64,000 bases of DNA from Ostrinia nubilalis (taxonomy: Eukaryota > Arthropoda > Insecta > Lepidoptera > Crambidae). Below the pieces are notes generated by a model that did not search any database, was not told the origin of the DNA, and was given only the letters and a program-made list of their open reading frames with translations. Where the stretch lies: assembly GCF_963855985.1 (NCBI RefSeq), contig NC_087104.1, positions 868,001 to 932,000 of the forward strand, in the 5' to 3' direction. This document shows, one piece after another, positions 36,320 to 64,000 of this stretch (positions are counted from its first letter, which is position 1; the number at the start of each line of letters is the position of its first letter). The position numbers and the translations under genes are program-made.

Positions 36320-38389
36320 AGAATAGGTACTTACTTCGGATCAGCTCATCGTCAAGGTTAGCTGGTAGAGAACTCGGTTGACGACTTACGAAGTACTAAT
36401 CTATAAATATTTACATATTTCACTTATAATTCGGAACTTACGCATTCGGTGAACGTGCCTACTTTACGAGTAACACGTGGGTACCCAATAAATTACATTA
36501 AAAGTTAATAAATATTCTGACTCAGATTGTTGTAGGAAAAGAAATATTAGTTTTCATTTAATTAAACAAAAAATAACACTGAACACTCAGAATATCTCTA
36601 ATAAATAAGATAGGTAATAATAACGAAAAACAAAACACGTAAATCATGATTAATAACTTTTAATTTGCATGAAGTTTTCGTTTCAATAATCTATTTACAG
36701 GATAATAATTATACAATAGTAATAATAAAATATACTTAAGTTAATGCAACAACATCAAACATTGTTCAAATAAATGTCCCTCGCCGGTCGAACTAAATGT
36801 TTAACGTGAATACAACTATCTATAATATAGTATACAAGAGGCCCATTCTGGAAAACGATATTTATCATGACAATATTCGTATCGAACGCTATCTACGTAC
36901 GGAGTAAAACCTACTCTTACTCTATCTTTCCGTACCCTTTTTCTTTTTTGCTTGTCTAGATATCGTAGTGCAGAGTGGACCCCCAGCCTGTGTGGCACAG
37001 GACCGCTTGAGGCACGATGCATTTAGGGGCGTTCTACACTCGTCCGCATCTACTGTCAGTCGTTTGGAAATGGCTAAAACATTAAACAAAAAGTTTAAGT
37101 CAAATCAAATTAATGAATCAAATAAAAGGAATCGGACTTTGACCAAACTTCATTTAAATGAAAATAATATGAATCCATTATAAAAGAACCGAATGATCAC
37201 TGACTTTTTGACTAATATGATTACTTTCTTAAATAAAATATATAAATGCTACTCTTCACGAGTTAACCTTATGAATACTCAAAAACCAGTGAAGCTTATA
37301 AAATGAAGTGGAAATTAAATATGCAATGAGTATATCAAAAATGCCACTCACGTATAGATGCGGACAGGCGTGATCCATCTTTATTCTCTTTATAGTATAA
37401 TCGACATATAATTGCTTTAATGGAAATAATTTGCAAGTTGACACGACAACTATAGTATTTCGAAGATAATTCGGTTGGATGAGCCATTATTTATAATGCC
37501 CGCGTCATAATATGGCAATCGGAAATCAGTAAATCAACATGTCACGTGTCGAGGAAGTAAAACTTATACATTGACATTTATTATCACTTCCAGTGGGAAA
37601 TACCCTTTAGGCATAAATTTTTGACCTTTAAACCATATCAGTAAGGTTCGAATGTGGTGGGAACTATATCGCCACTGCCTCATAAAGGCTTAATACACAG
37701 GTGAGAAATAAAATAATTTGGTTGCCTAGTGTGCTCGAGCCTTAATTTTTTCTTGTCGTGTTCAAACAGCACTTGATAAAACTAATTGAATGACACCTAT
37801 TTTATTGCAAGTTACGAATTCATAACGGGTACTATGAAATTACATACACAACTTGAGTAAGCACTAAGTGAATTTGATGTATGGGTTACTAGGACGTTAT
37901 AACATGATTTTGTATGGAATGGTTAATCGAGGTATCGTGTAGGTACCTATATCTATAGGTGGGAACTGGGGAACTTTTCTTGGACAAAAAACTGCTCCAG
38001 CCTTAACAGTTTTTGTTTCGATTATATTGTCAGTTAAAACAACTCCAACATTAAGTGGCTCTTAACAATGAAATTGACGATCGCTTAGTTAAATAACCGA
38101 TAAGGAATCGGCAAAGGTCACCCGAGTAGGTAATATCTCGAGTTCGCAATTTCTCCATAATTACGCGCGCCAAATTGAGTTGTATGTCAACAAAAGACCA
38201 CAGTAGAGCATGGAGTTCAGTAGGCTTATTTGAAAGGTCAATACTAGTTTTAGTAAAATGCTATGACTTGGTAATCAACAGCTTGTGATTCCATTGTAAT
38301 TCCTAGATAATTATTTATTTAAAATGTAATTATCATCCTTTCTAATTAGATTTGAAATTATTAATATGTTCATTCTTACTATGGGCCAG
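36320..38389. other. Intergenic stretch, no feature recognised
   Basis: AT-rich; short ORFs only (for example 36968-37183 and 36816-37022), none with recognisable motifs or codon structure. Confidence 0.4.
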
Positions 38390-38513
38390 TTGGGCCACAG
38401 TTCTAGCTAGATACCCATTTTCGATCATGTCGTCTCGTTCTATCGCAATGAAACACCATTTGGTGAGCGAGAGAAAAACACAGAAATGGGTAGCTGGAAC
38501 TGTGGCCCACTGT
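38390..38513. mobile_element. Short TIR element (MITE)
   Basis: Inverted ends 'tgggccacagttctagct' and 'agctggaactgtggccca' bound about 120 bp. Non-coding. Confidence 0.65.
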
Positions 38514-39906
38514 ACATGATTACTTGAAATCGAAAATACCAGTTAATTAAACTATTTCCTATGAAGGAGTACCTAGTTTGTATTATCACACCGAGTGTAT
38601 GAATACCCTAGCTATGTGCAATTTGTATGCAGTATTTCCACATTGTTTTTCTACATGATGATGGATGTTTAGTGACCATCGCGGCAAGGTCGACATTTGC
38701 GTAAAGCACATCTTACGTTCATATTCGGAGATAACTTGCTTCCTCGATCGAAGCGAAGGCGATCGACACTTTCTTTTGGCCTTCTGTAGCGATATAAACA
38801 TCTAAAGTGTGACATTTAATGTGCGAAGACTTATTTTGGCGAAGGTGTTCCGTATATTTTTACTACAACTGTTCTAGGTCCAAGTGGGAGGGTCCAAATA
38901 GAAATGGTTCTATGCTTCGAAAGGCATGTTATACCGTTGGTCTGACGCCTAAGGCGGTTCATGCAGTATGAACAGGATTGTGACATCAGTTCTTATAACC
39001 CACATGATAGTAGAAAACTACAACTGTTTCTATAAGAGCACCGACAATAACTCCATAGCAATTATTTACGTTATGTATCGCAATTCCATAGTACCAACTT
39101 TATGAAAGTAACACTCTCATAGTTAAAACTAAAATACGCCGCGTACAAACTAAAAATAACTACAAAATAATTAAGTAAACCTTTTATAAACGTATCTTAT
39201 TGACTTCGTATAAGTTAAAAGTAAATAAATACAGGGTGTAAATAATTGCTCCACGTCGTAATAATATAATTTCTTTTATTTTTGTTCCATTTCATGGAAA
39301 ACAATCTTAATTTTATAACCTAATTTAGCAATTTTTTACACCTTATACTAATATTTATATACAATGCGTTGAATACGAAAATATCATTTTTATACTAAGC
39401 AAAAGCAGACTGATCATTAAAGTATACAGGACGCAAAATTTAAAAAATATATAATCATAATAATAACACACTGACGAAACAACTCTTTAAATTACAATTC
39501 ATTAAATTAAAAATTATAACGAAAAGAATTTTCGAAAATGTCAGCTACATCACTTGATTTAAAATTACCAAAGAGCAAATAATACGTGGAATAAATTAAA
39601 TAATAATGTTTAATACATTTGATGCATCTTCAACGTACAAAACCATCCAATCTGACTTAAGATTTGGCGGACTGAAAGAAATGAGGGCTATCGTTTTAGC
39701 GCTCACCAGTTAGGGGGCGTCCATAAATTACGTGAGACAATTTTGGCCATTTTTCAACCCCCCCGCCCCCCTTTGTGAGATTTGGTGAGATTTTGCCTGA
39801 CCCCCTCCCCCACCCCCCTAATCTCACGTGATATTTAATAAAATGCCTATTTTGCAATGTCTATGCTTCGAGTCTATTAGATTTATATGAAAAAATCAGT
39901 AACCCA

Positions 39907-40840
39907 GTGTCGTGCCACGCGCAGTGCAGGGTTCCGTAGCTTCCCGTCGTTTAGTAAGACAAGCAATTGCTTCAACCTAGGACCAGTTTTTTGATTCATA
40001 GTTAAAATAACTAATTGTTAAATTTTGCTACTAATGGTTAAATATTAATAAAATGTAAACTAATAGTTAAACATTGTTATAAAAAAATTTTTTTCTGTTA
40101 TTTAACCACTTGTCATTTGACATCTGTCAAATTTGACTATTGGTTACTTTAACTACGAATACTTAGGCCCGGTTTTTTGATTCGTAGTTAAATTAACCAA
40201 TAGTCAAATTTGACAGATGTCAAATGACAAGTGGTTAAATATCAGAAAAAAATGTTTTTCGAACAATGGTTAGCTTGACTTCTAGTACATTTTTTAACTA
40301 TCAGTTAACATTTTGTTAATATTTAACCATTAGTAGCAAAATTTAACAATTTGTTATTTTAACTACGAATCAAAAAACCGGGCCTTAATATTTTCATACG
40401 TATGTAATGTCATTTTTTAGGGTTCCGTGTCAGGAGACAAGGAACCCTTATGGTTTCGATATGTCTGTCTGTCTGTCCGAGGTTTCGCTTGAAAACTATT
40501 GGCACTGGGGAGCTGTAATTTTGTGAAGGTAATATTAATCACGCCGACAAAACGGTAAAATAAAATTTTGAAAAAAAAAAAAATTTTTCTAGGGTAGCGC
40601 CCCTGCATGTAAAGTGGGGATGAATTTTTTCAAGGAAAACTATAACGGTTAAGATACATTACTTAGTTTAAGTGTAATAGTCATTTGACTCATGTATTAT
40701 ACAATTTCTTAACCAGTAAAAATTCCTTAGAAGAAAATATGAAAAGTGACTTTAGATGAAGTACCTAATTGCTTGCTTCTGAAATATATTGTGGTAACGA
40801 CAGACAACTACAGAACCCTACACTGCGCGTGGCACGACAC
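39907..40840. mobile_element. TIR element nested in the Harbinger-like element
   Basis: Ends 'gtgtcgtgccacgcgcagtg' and 'cactgcgcgtggcacgacac' (31 of 33 positions match over the full arm). It contains a 'tgtctgtctgtctgtccg' microsatellite typical of a widespread moth repeat, and the paired MITEs at 39980-40384. Confidence 0.7.
39980..40384. mobile_element. Two head-to-head copies of a 'cccggttttttgattcgtag' MITE
   Basis: The copy at 40167-40384 has inverted ends 'ggcccggttttttgattcgt' and its complement. Most of another copy lies reversed at 39980-40161. Together they form an inverted repeat of about 180-bp arms. Confidence 0.75.
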
Positions 40841-41189
40841 GCACTTGGCCATTTTTTTATTAAGCAATAGCGATGCCGATGACGTTTTTTTTAACTTCGA
40901 ATTTTCTTAATTTCGACATTTCATCTTTAGTGTTCACAAATGCAGATGTAGGCATTTTTAGTTTAATTTTATTAGACGGTTTAGAACAAATTGTCATTAT
41001 CATCATAAAAAAAATCATTTTTTTTTACTTCAATAACTCAGTTTTCTGGCAATTTTACTCTATTTCTTGCGGGAAAAATTACGTGATATTTTCCGAGACC
41101 CCCCCTCTCCCCCACGTGAGATTTAGTGAGGTTTTCGTTGACCCCCTCCCCCCCCTAAAAGTCTCACGTAATTTATGGACGCCCCCTTA

Positions 41190-43080
41190 GCGCCACTGTA
41201 GAGTAAGGTCCTGTCACTTGCTAGTAGCGAAGACAGTGGCACCAACTGGTGAGCGCTAAAGTGGTAGGAGGACTATCGCAATTGCACTCATCAAGATGGC
41301 GCCACTGTAGAGTAAGGTCCTGTCACTTGCTAGTAGCGAAGACAGTGGCACCAACTGGTGAGCGCTAAAGTGGTAGGAGGACTATCGCAATTGCACTCAT
41401 CAAGATGGCGCCACTGTAGAGTAAGGTCCTGTCACTTGCTAGTAGCGAAGACAGTGGCACCAACTGGTGAGCGCTAAAGTGGTAGGAGGACTATCGCAAT
41501 TGCACTCATCAAGATGGCGCCACTGTAGAGTAAGGTCCTGTCACTTGCTAGTAGCGAAGACAGTGGCACCAACTGGTGAGCGCTAAAGTGGTAGGAGGAC
41601 TATCGCAATTGCACTCATCAAGATGGCGCCACTGTAGAGTAAGGTCCTGTCACTTGCTAGTAGCGAAGACAGTGGCACCAACTGGTGAGCGCTAAAGTGG
41701 TAGGAGGACTATCGCAATTGCACTCATCAAGATGGCGCCACTGTAGAGTAAGGTCCTGTCACTTGCTAGTAGCGAAGACAGTGGCACCAACTGGTGAGCG
41801 CTAAAGTGGTAGGAGGACTATCGCAATTGCACTCATCAAGATGGCGCCACTGTAGAGTAAGGTCCTGTCACTTGCTAGTAGCGAAGACAGTGGCACCAAC
41901 TGGTGAGCGCTAAAGTGGTAGGAGGACTATCGCAATTGCACTCATCAAGATGGCGCCACTGTAGAGTAAGGTCCTGTCACTTGCTAGTAGCGAAGACAGT
42001 GGCACCAACTGGTGAGCGCTAAAGTGGTAGGAGGACTATCGCAATTGCACTCATCAAGATGGCGCCACTGTAGAGTAAGGTCCTGTCACTTGCTAGTAGC
42101 GAAGACAGTGGCACCAACTGGTGAGCGCTAAAGTGGTAGGAGGACTATCGCAATTGCACTCATCAAGATGGCGCCACTGTAGAGTAAGGTCCTGTCACTT
42201 GCTAGTAGCGAAGACAGTGGCACCAACTGGTGAGCGCTAAAGTGGTAGGAGGACTATCGCAATTGCACTCATCAAGATGGCGCCACTGTAGAGTAAGGTC
42301 CTGTCACTTGCTAGTAGCGAAGACAGTGGCACCAACTGGTGAGCGCTAAAGTGGTAGGAGGACTATCGCAATTGCACTCATCAAGATGGCGCCACTGTAG
42401 AGTAAGGTCCTGTCACTTGCTAGTAGCGAAGACAGTGGCACCAACTGGTGAGCGCTAAAGTGGTAGGAGGACTATCGCAATTGCACTCATCAAGATGGCG
42501 CCACTGTAGAGTAAGGTCCTGTCACTTGCTAGTAGCGAAGACAGTGGCACCAACTGGTGAGCGCTAAAGTGGTAGGAGGACTATCGCAATTGCACTCATC
42601 AAGATGGCGCCACTGTAGAGTAAGGTCCTGTCACTTGCTAGTAGCGAAGACAGTGGCACCAACTGGTGAGCGCTAAAGTGGTAGGAGGACTATCGCAATT
42701 GCACTCATCAAGATGGCGCCACTGTAGAGTAAGGTCCTGTCACTTGCTAGTAGCGAAGACAGTGGCACCAACTGGTGAGCGCTAAAGTGGTAGGAGGACT
42801 ATCGCAATTGCACTCATCAAGATGGCGCCACTGTAGAGTAAGGTCCTGTCACTTGCTAGTAGCGAAGACAGTGGCACCAACTGGTGAGCGCTAAAGTGGT
42901 AGGAGGACTATCGCAATTGCACTCATCAAGATGGCGCCACTGTAGAGTAAGGTCCTGTCACTTGCTAGTAGCGAAGACAGTGGCACCAACTGGTGAGCGC
43001 TAAAGTGGTAGGAGGACTATCGCAATTGCACTCATCAAGATGGCGCCACTGTAGAGTAAGGTCCTGTCAATCGCCAGGGG
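41190..43080 (+). repeat. 109-bp tandem repeat, 17 units plus a partial
   Basis: The unit begins 'gcgccactgtagagtaaggt'. Unit starts run from 41190 to 43043 in exact steps of 109 (1853 = 17 x 109), and I saw no difference between units by eye. The unit holds an inverted pair, 'agcgccactg' against 'cagtggcaccaactggtgag', seen in more complete form at the edges of the element. The array stops in the partial unit where the single-copy right end begins ('aatcgccaggggtgccaact'). Confidence 0.93.
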
Positions 43081-43958
43081 TGCCAACTGTTAAGTATAAA
43101 AACGATAGCCCTCATTGGCCGTATCTTGGTGTCAGACCTATCAGTATCAGGCACATCTGATGATGTCGAGCTACATTACAATAAACACGCTTCTTCACCG
43201 TGAAATGGCAATAGATAACAATAGTCCTAGCGTACAAAGTGGACCTTACGTCGCCGTTTACACACTAAAATTGCTTAAAGAAAACATGAATTTATGAGTT
43301 AAGAAATGTCGTAGACAAATCTTACAAAGGACACTGCCAGGATACGGCCTGAGTTAGGACTCCTTGATGATTAGAAAGATTAGGAGAATTTCTAGACGGT
43401 CTAGATGACATAATAAAAGCTATCGAATTCAATTCCAAGGTTTAGAACATAGTTTAATAGACAAATAATGACGTATTAAAATTAAATAACCAAGGAGTCC
43501 TAATTTTGAGGAACACTATTATCATACCCCGACAAAAAGCTGGCAATGTCCTTTGAAACCTAACACAAACAGACAAACCCTACAGAATGACGACCTCCGC
43601 AGTCTTTGACTGTCTGTGCAAAGCTACACAATAATTATTTGTTCTAAAGGCACATCATAAAAAGTATATCATCAACTAATGATATTAAAATTACAATTCA
43701 TTCAAATTATTACATCAAGATTTACGAGAACTAGACTTGAACAAACTTGATCTAAAGGCAACAGTTCAAATATCTCTTTCACACACAATCGGACTAAGAA
43801 AATGTGGTTTAGCTAGCGGGTCGGGGTAGGAACACTAGTCACACTTCTCGATATTTATTGTCTAATTTAAAATGACACCAATTCATAAGTTCATGATAAA
43901 TTCATAAGTTTCACACAATAGGAAGCAGTTTGTATCTATTTCGTTGAGTCAATCTAAG

Positions 43959-44082
43959 GCCTATATTATAAAACGCCATCAAAGTTAGAGTTGAAATCTT
44001 TCAGCAAGAATATGCAACCTGTGATTGGCCACAACCAATCGGGTTTGGATCGACTTTTGGGATTCATTTGATAATACGGGCC
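43959..44082. mobile_element. Short degenerate TIR element
   Basis: Imperfect inverted ends 'ggcctatattataaaacgcc' and 'tttgataatacgggcc' bound 124 bp. Confidence 0.4.
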
Positions 44083-44565
44083 TATGAACTGATTTATTTG
44101 AAACTAACACTAAGGGTTCTTTCACATTTAGTTCAAATAAGTCTGACGAATATTTTGTTGTTAGACTGAAGTATAAATCCTTATAATTTCTGCCACAAAC
44201 ATATTATTTTCATTGTACTTTTTCTACCTTCATTCAGCAATAAAAAACAAGTATACATAAGGATTATCTAATTTATTATGGCAAATAGTGAAGCTAGCCG
44301 ACTAACGATGCAATATGTCTGAAAAGTTGTGTTCATTTAATGTCCTCGTACATTTACATACAATTTTTCCTATATTTCTTGTCTGTGAGTTGTGAACACT
44401 TTTTTTTATTAATTCGGATGTATGTCAAGATTCATATCATTTTTTTCAAAAGTGACAGTCACTGGAGTCTTCAATGGAAGAGGCTGTCCTCTTAATTTAT
44501 TTAAAATCCATTGAAGAAAGTCATAATTACGTGACCGGTTGATGATCGTATACCAGGCACTATCA

Positions 44566-44711
44566 AGCCCGTATTCACAAACGATGCTTGCTTAAGTGAA
44601 GCAGCAAATCAAACGCACAGCGTTGAATAGAGGTCTGTGATTGGTTCGTGTGTCACCCTGTGCGTCCACGGGCACTGTGAGACCTCATAGTAATGTTTGT
44701 GAATACGGGCT
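44566..44711. mobile_element. 146-bp MITE with ATCA flanks
   Basis: Inverted ends 'agcccgtattcacaaac' and 'gtttgtgaatacgggct', flanked on both sides by ATCA (44562-44565 and 44712-44715), a probable target duplication. Confidence 0.7.
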
Positions 44712-46271
44712 ATCAATCTACCTAGTGTAGGACATATTATTTGCTGTATGAATTTGTTTCTTATTTTAATGAACTTGTTTTATACCGAAACAGATGTTTT
44801 TTTCTCTTTCGTTCTTATCAAACACAGACATACCTTCAACATTGCATAGCAAGGAATAAACTAGTAATGATACTACGAAAGTACTCGTACGTAGGTACTC
44901 GTAAAGTATAGGCACTCGATACTACAACGCTACTCAATCACACACTTGAGCATTCACCGCACTCATGAAAAATTATTAAATTGAATGTCTATCTAAATAT
45001 TTTTACATATTTTCTTTGTTTTATATCAGTTTTCAAGTTTTAACAGACATACTGACTTCGTAAGCTTTACTTAATTTTGATTGATTATTTGTACTTGAAA
45101 ATTCAGGGTGATTTAAAAGAGGTGGCAATTTTTTATGCTTTCTCACATACAGGGTTACCTTAATACATCCCATGGTAGTTGCGTTGCTAGCGAGAATCTA
45201 CTTAGCTTGTCAAACTGATCATAATAATGAAAATATATTGCTTATATCTTTCGAACTCTAAAACTCGCAGTCAGCGAGCAGGATGGCCGAATGTGGGAAA
45301 CGGAACGTTGATGAGTGAGTGAAAGGTTTGAATGAATGAAAGAATGGAATGAATGGATATAAATTCAAATAATCTAAGATGGCGAGACTCTGATTTTTAC
45401 TGCAAAGACGAGCGTGTGGTTTTTCAAATAAAAGACGATATTTTCCAAAGTCAAGTGTTCATATTTCGTTCACAAGATCCCACATGAATGTTATTCTTTT
45501 ATTCAACAAATGCAAATTTATTGCAATTAAAATATTTATTTTTAAACCTGACTTCACAAGTTGACTAATGATAATAAAATCTAGTGAACTGAAGCTTTTC
45601 CAGACAAAAATTATGGTCGGTAGATAGCCTGATTGACCAAAAAGTATAAAACAGTAAATCATCATCATCAGTCATGAATAACCGTAGTATAGTAGTCCAG
45701 TTCATCACGCTGTGTATTTATTACACTCGAGTTTTATTGACAGCTCAATTTATGTAGCAAAGATTAACTCAGATTTTATTCACAGTAACATTAAAATGGT
45801 ACTATCACAAGTTCAGTTTACATTCATTCACTCACAAACACTTCACTCATTCCAAATTGATATTGCCTTTTCGTTGTCTACCGTCGTATTCATAGTCATA
45901 GTAGTTAACACTTCTGTGTATGGATGTGGCGTAGCTTCTACTAACACCAGCAAATTCTACTGTAAAAGCGTATTTATAGGAAGTTTTAGTTATGAAGAAC
46001 TAGCAAATGCTGTGTCGACTTCTATACTCGTTTGCCAAATAACAACATACATAATTTATTGTATAGTCTAGTTTTTAATTCGAGGTTAGTAACTGACATA
46101 TAACCTTAAAACCAACCAATACGAATCATTGAAAGACCGCTCAAAGTCAGTTATTACTCGAAATAAAAACAGACTATAGCACAGAATTTGCCTTTTGTTT
46201 TCTGTTCTCAACATCGTACAGTTTTGTAGGTTTGATTGAGAATGGTCACACAGCGGTAGTTTAGATGTATA

Positions 46272-46478
46272 AAGCCCGGTCCGTGAGCACGCAGAATTTT
46301 GTCCAATGACCCCTAGCTACCCATCATTATCGCTCGCGAGTAATTATATTGCTGTCACGACTGTGCGACTGGCACCCTCAGTGAGTGTGCGAGCGCGATA
46401 GCAACATAATTACGCGCGGGCGATAAGGATGGGTAGCTTGGGGTCATTGGACAAAATTCTACGTCCACGGACCAGACT
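46272..46478. mobile_element. M1 foldback MITE, copy 3, in the probable Nedd4 3' UTR
   Basis: Same family as 11708-11917 but diverged ('aagcccggtccgtgagcacg' left, 'cgtccacggaccagact' right). It ends about 150 bp downstream of the Nedd4 stop codon on the minus strand, so the mature 3' UTR may contain the hairpin. Confidence 0.75.
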
Positions 46479-46631
46479 ATAGATATGATCGGTGTGAGCA
46501 AGCAACAACTCGTATTCCCATACAATAAGAGGCACATTGCGTCAGCTGCATAAAGTCCGGTCCGCGCACGCACACGGAGGCTTGTGTCCACTGCACAGTG
46601 TGGCGGAGACACGTGTGTGTGTGAGAGGGGT

Positions 46632-62784
<16,153 letters not shown>

Positions 62785-63074
62785 TCATTTTTATTTACAC
62801 TGGTTGGACTCTCTAGACTCTCAGATGTTTTGTTTTGATTCTCATCTAGTTTGATACAGTTTTTTGTCGTCTTCAAATAAGTGTAGGCGCACACTAGGCA
62901 ACACGCGACAGCGACCGCTCGACGACTAGACGCCTATAAATTCTAGACAATTTCATATATTAGCTTGTCATCGCAACTCCACAACTTTGACGAAGTGTGC
63001 GAAGCTTTGAACAAAATATATGAAAGCAACCTGTCGCCGCATCTAAGTCACCGAGCTGTCGCTGTAAAAAACTC

Positions 63075-63785
63075 AGTAAAACTCAGTAAAACTCATTTAT
63101 TTCTGTAAGTAGGCTTTAAAAAAGCACTTTTACACGTCCCAGAATTAACCCTACCACTGCTTCAGGACAATAAATGGGCCAGTGCTGAGAAGAAGCAGCG
63201 CAAGAAACTCAGACACTATTGTCAGCCTCTTTTTCAAAGGTTTACAGGTTTTCAAAATACATAGTTATAATAATATTTATGCGAGCTAGGCAGTTACGCA
63301 TCCCAAACATTTTTATCTTTTAAATAATCATCGACTTTATAGTAGCCCTTTTTCATTAAGGTACTTTTAATATGTGCTTTGAATTTATGAATGGGTAGTT
63401 CTACAACAGTTTGTGGTAATTTATTAAATAATTTAATACATTTCCCCATAAATGAATTCCCAATCTTATGCAGTCTGAAATTTGGAACGGCAAGTTTATT
63501 TTTGTTTCTTGTATTAAAGTTATGCAAATCGCCCTTTTTCATGAATTGCTCTATATTTTTGCGAACATATAAAAGGTTTTCATAAATGAACTGTGAAGCT
63601 ACAGTCAGTATGTTCATTTCCTTAAAAAAATATTTCAAGGAAAATCGGGGTCCAAGGTTATAAATGGCCCGCACTGCTCTCTTCTGCAGAACACAGAACG
63701 GTAGTAGCGCTGCAACTGTCCTTTGAAATAGGTAACTTCTGCATTTGTTACAAATTCGATTAGGACATAAAAGGCACGCTACCAC
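63075..63785 (-). mobile_element. LINE 3' end: RT C-terminus and 3' UTR
   Basis: 63294-63785 is open for 163 codons: LQKRAVRAIYNLGPRFSLKY, LHNFNTRNKNKLAVPNFRLH and KIGNSFMGKCIKLFNKLPQT, the C-terminal region of jockey/CR1-type reverse transcriptases common in moths. About 220 bp of 3' UTR follows to 63075, ending in a repeated 'aaaactcagt'. 5'-truncated, so inactive. Confidence 0.75.
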
Positions 63786-64000
63786 AGATCACAGAAACTA
63801 AAGGGAGATGTGACAAGGGGGCAGGGCCGGTGTCGCAGCAATGAACAAATTGCTCGTGAAAGCAATGATGACAGCAGCGACGTCATAATGTAAACAGTTT
63901 ACATAGCTTGCGTAGTACCAAAGATTATTCGAACGTTGGGTACTGATACTGCAGTGGATAATGAGCACATATTTTGATTACTTTGTGTGTGTGAATTTCT

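Larger units (their letters stand above)
39713..41186. mobile_element. PIF/Harbinger-like non-autonomous element, TTA target duplication
   Basis: Inverted ends 'gggggcgtccataaattacg' and its complement; TTA at 39710-39712 and 41187-41189. The empty site is visible in the R109 copy at 57.76 kb ('cagttagcgcc'). A 3-bp TTA duplication is typical of PIF/Harbinger. No transposase is present. A fragment of the same family lies at about 49790-49917. Confidence 0.8.
39680..43114. mobile_element. TIR element 'R109' with expanded internal repeat, containing nested insertions
   Basis: Ends are 'atgagggctatcgttttagc' at 39681 and 'aaaaacgatagccctcat' near 43114. A second copy at 57730-57943 is only about 214 bp. 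This copy is 3.4 kb because a Harbinger-like element inserted near its left end (39713-41186) and because its 109-bp core is repeated 17 times. Confidence 0.8.
43115..46270. other. Intergenic stretch between Nedd4 (3' end) and the R109 element
   Basis: No coding region is supported; the 119-codon ORF at 45712-46071 has no recognisable domain and AT-biased hydrophobic composition. TTTATT (AATAAA on the minus strand) at 46055-46060 and further left are possible Nedd4 poly-A signals. Two MITEs are listed separately. Confidence 0.4.

Noticed and set aside
40873..41190. 105-codon plus-strand ORF ending in proline-rich repeats
   Set aside because: Falls at the right end of the Harbinger-like element and is driven by its C-rich terminus; no transposase motif.
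41190..43080. Regular direct repeats resembling a CRISPR array
   Set aside because: Units are contiguous and identical with no unique spacers, and the genome is that of an insect; it is a tandem repeat inside a transposable element.
45712..46071. 119-codon ORF in the Nedd4 3' flank
   Set aside because: No recognisable domain or splice context, hydrophobic AT-driven composition; probably chance.

Overview
This is a eukaryotic, very probably lepidopteran (moth) window. Genes have short GC-rich exons in long AT-rich introns. The repeats are characteristic of moths: TC...CTRR Helitron-like elements ending in 'gaagccgc', RTE-type LINE tails ('ggaggcctatgttcagcagt' followed by an ATG microsatellite), tRNA-derived SINEs and many short TIR elements. 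No bacterial operons, CRISPR arrays or genuine tRNA genes were found. Identifications come from reading the sequence only; no database was searched.

Two host genes lie on the minus strand. (1) A complete nose-resistant-to-fluoxetine (nrf-6-like) membrane acyltransferase runs from a start codon at 33788 to a stop at 3043. I reconstruct 13 coding exons; every junction keeps phase, giving 650 codons: signal peptide, Cys-containing NRF domain, then a multi-pass acyltransferase-3 domain. (2) The 3' part of Nedd4 (HECT E3 ubiquitin ligase) runs from 62651 to a stop at 46632 in six exons; its 5' part lies beyond the window. A third host gene, intronless and on the plus strand (19073-20029), is nested in intron 4 of the nrf-6-like gene. 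It encodes a D-erythronate dehydrogenase-like SDR protein of a family best known from bacteria.

The most unusual feature is in the nrf-6-like gene. The 3' ends of three of its exons (9, 11 and 13) have each been amplified in tandem into the adjoining downstream sequence (11.27-13.04 kb, about 4.76-9.9 kb, and 2.49-3.06 kb). Many copies keep the open frame and the GTGAGT donor. One copy of exon 11 (6630-6804) is nearly full length, open, and has a phase-compatible AG/GT pair.

Mobile DNA fills most of the rest. At 51.3-56.6 kb an intact Ty3/gypsy-like element (364-bp LTRs with one visible mismatch, gag, a textbook A_AAA_AAC frameshift site, pol) sits inside a hAT-like element with perfect 8-bp target duplications. 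At 39.7-43.1 kb a small TIR element contains 17 apparently identical 109-bp repeats plus a four-level nest of other elements. A 5'-truncated LINE (14.99-17.36 kb), a second LINE end (63.1-63.8 kb), Helitron-like elements, SINEs and foldback elements occupy introns and the gene-poor 34-46 kb interval between the two genes.
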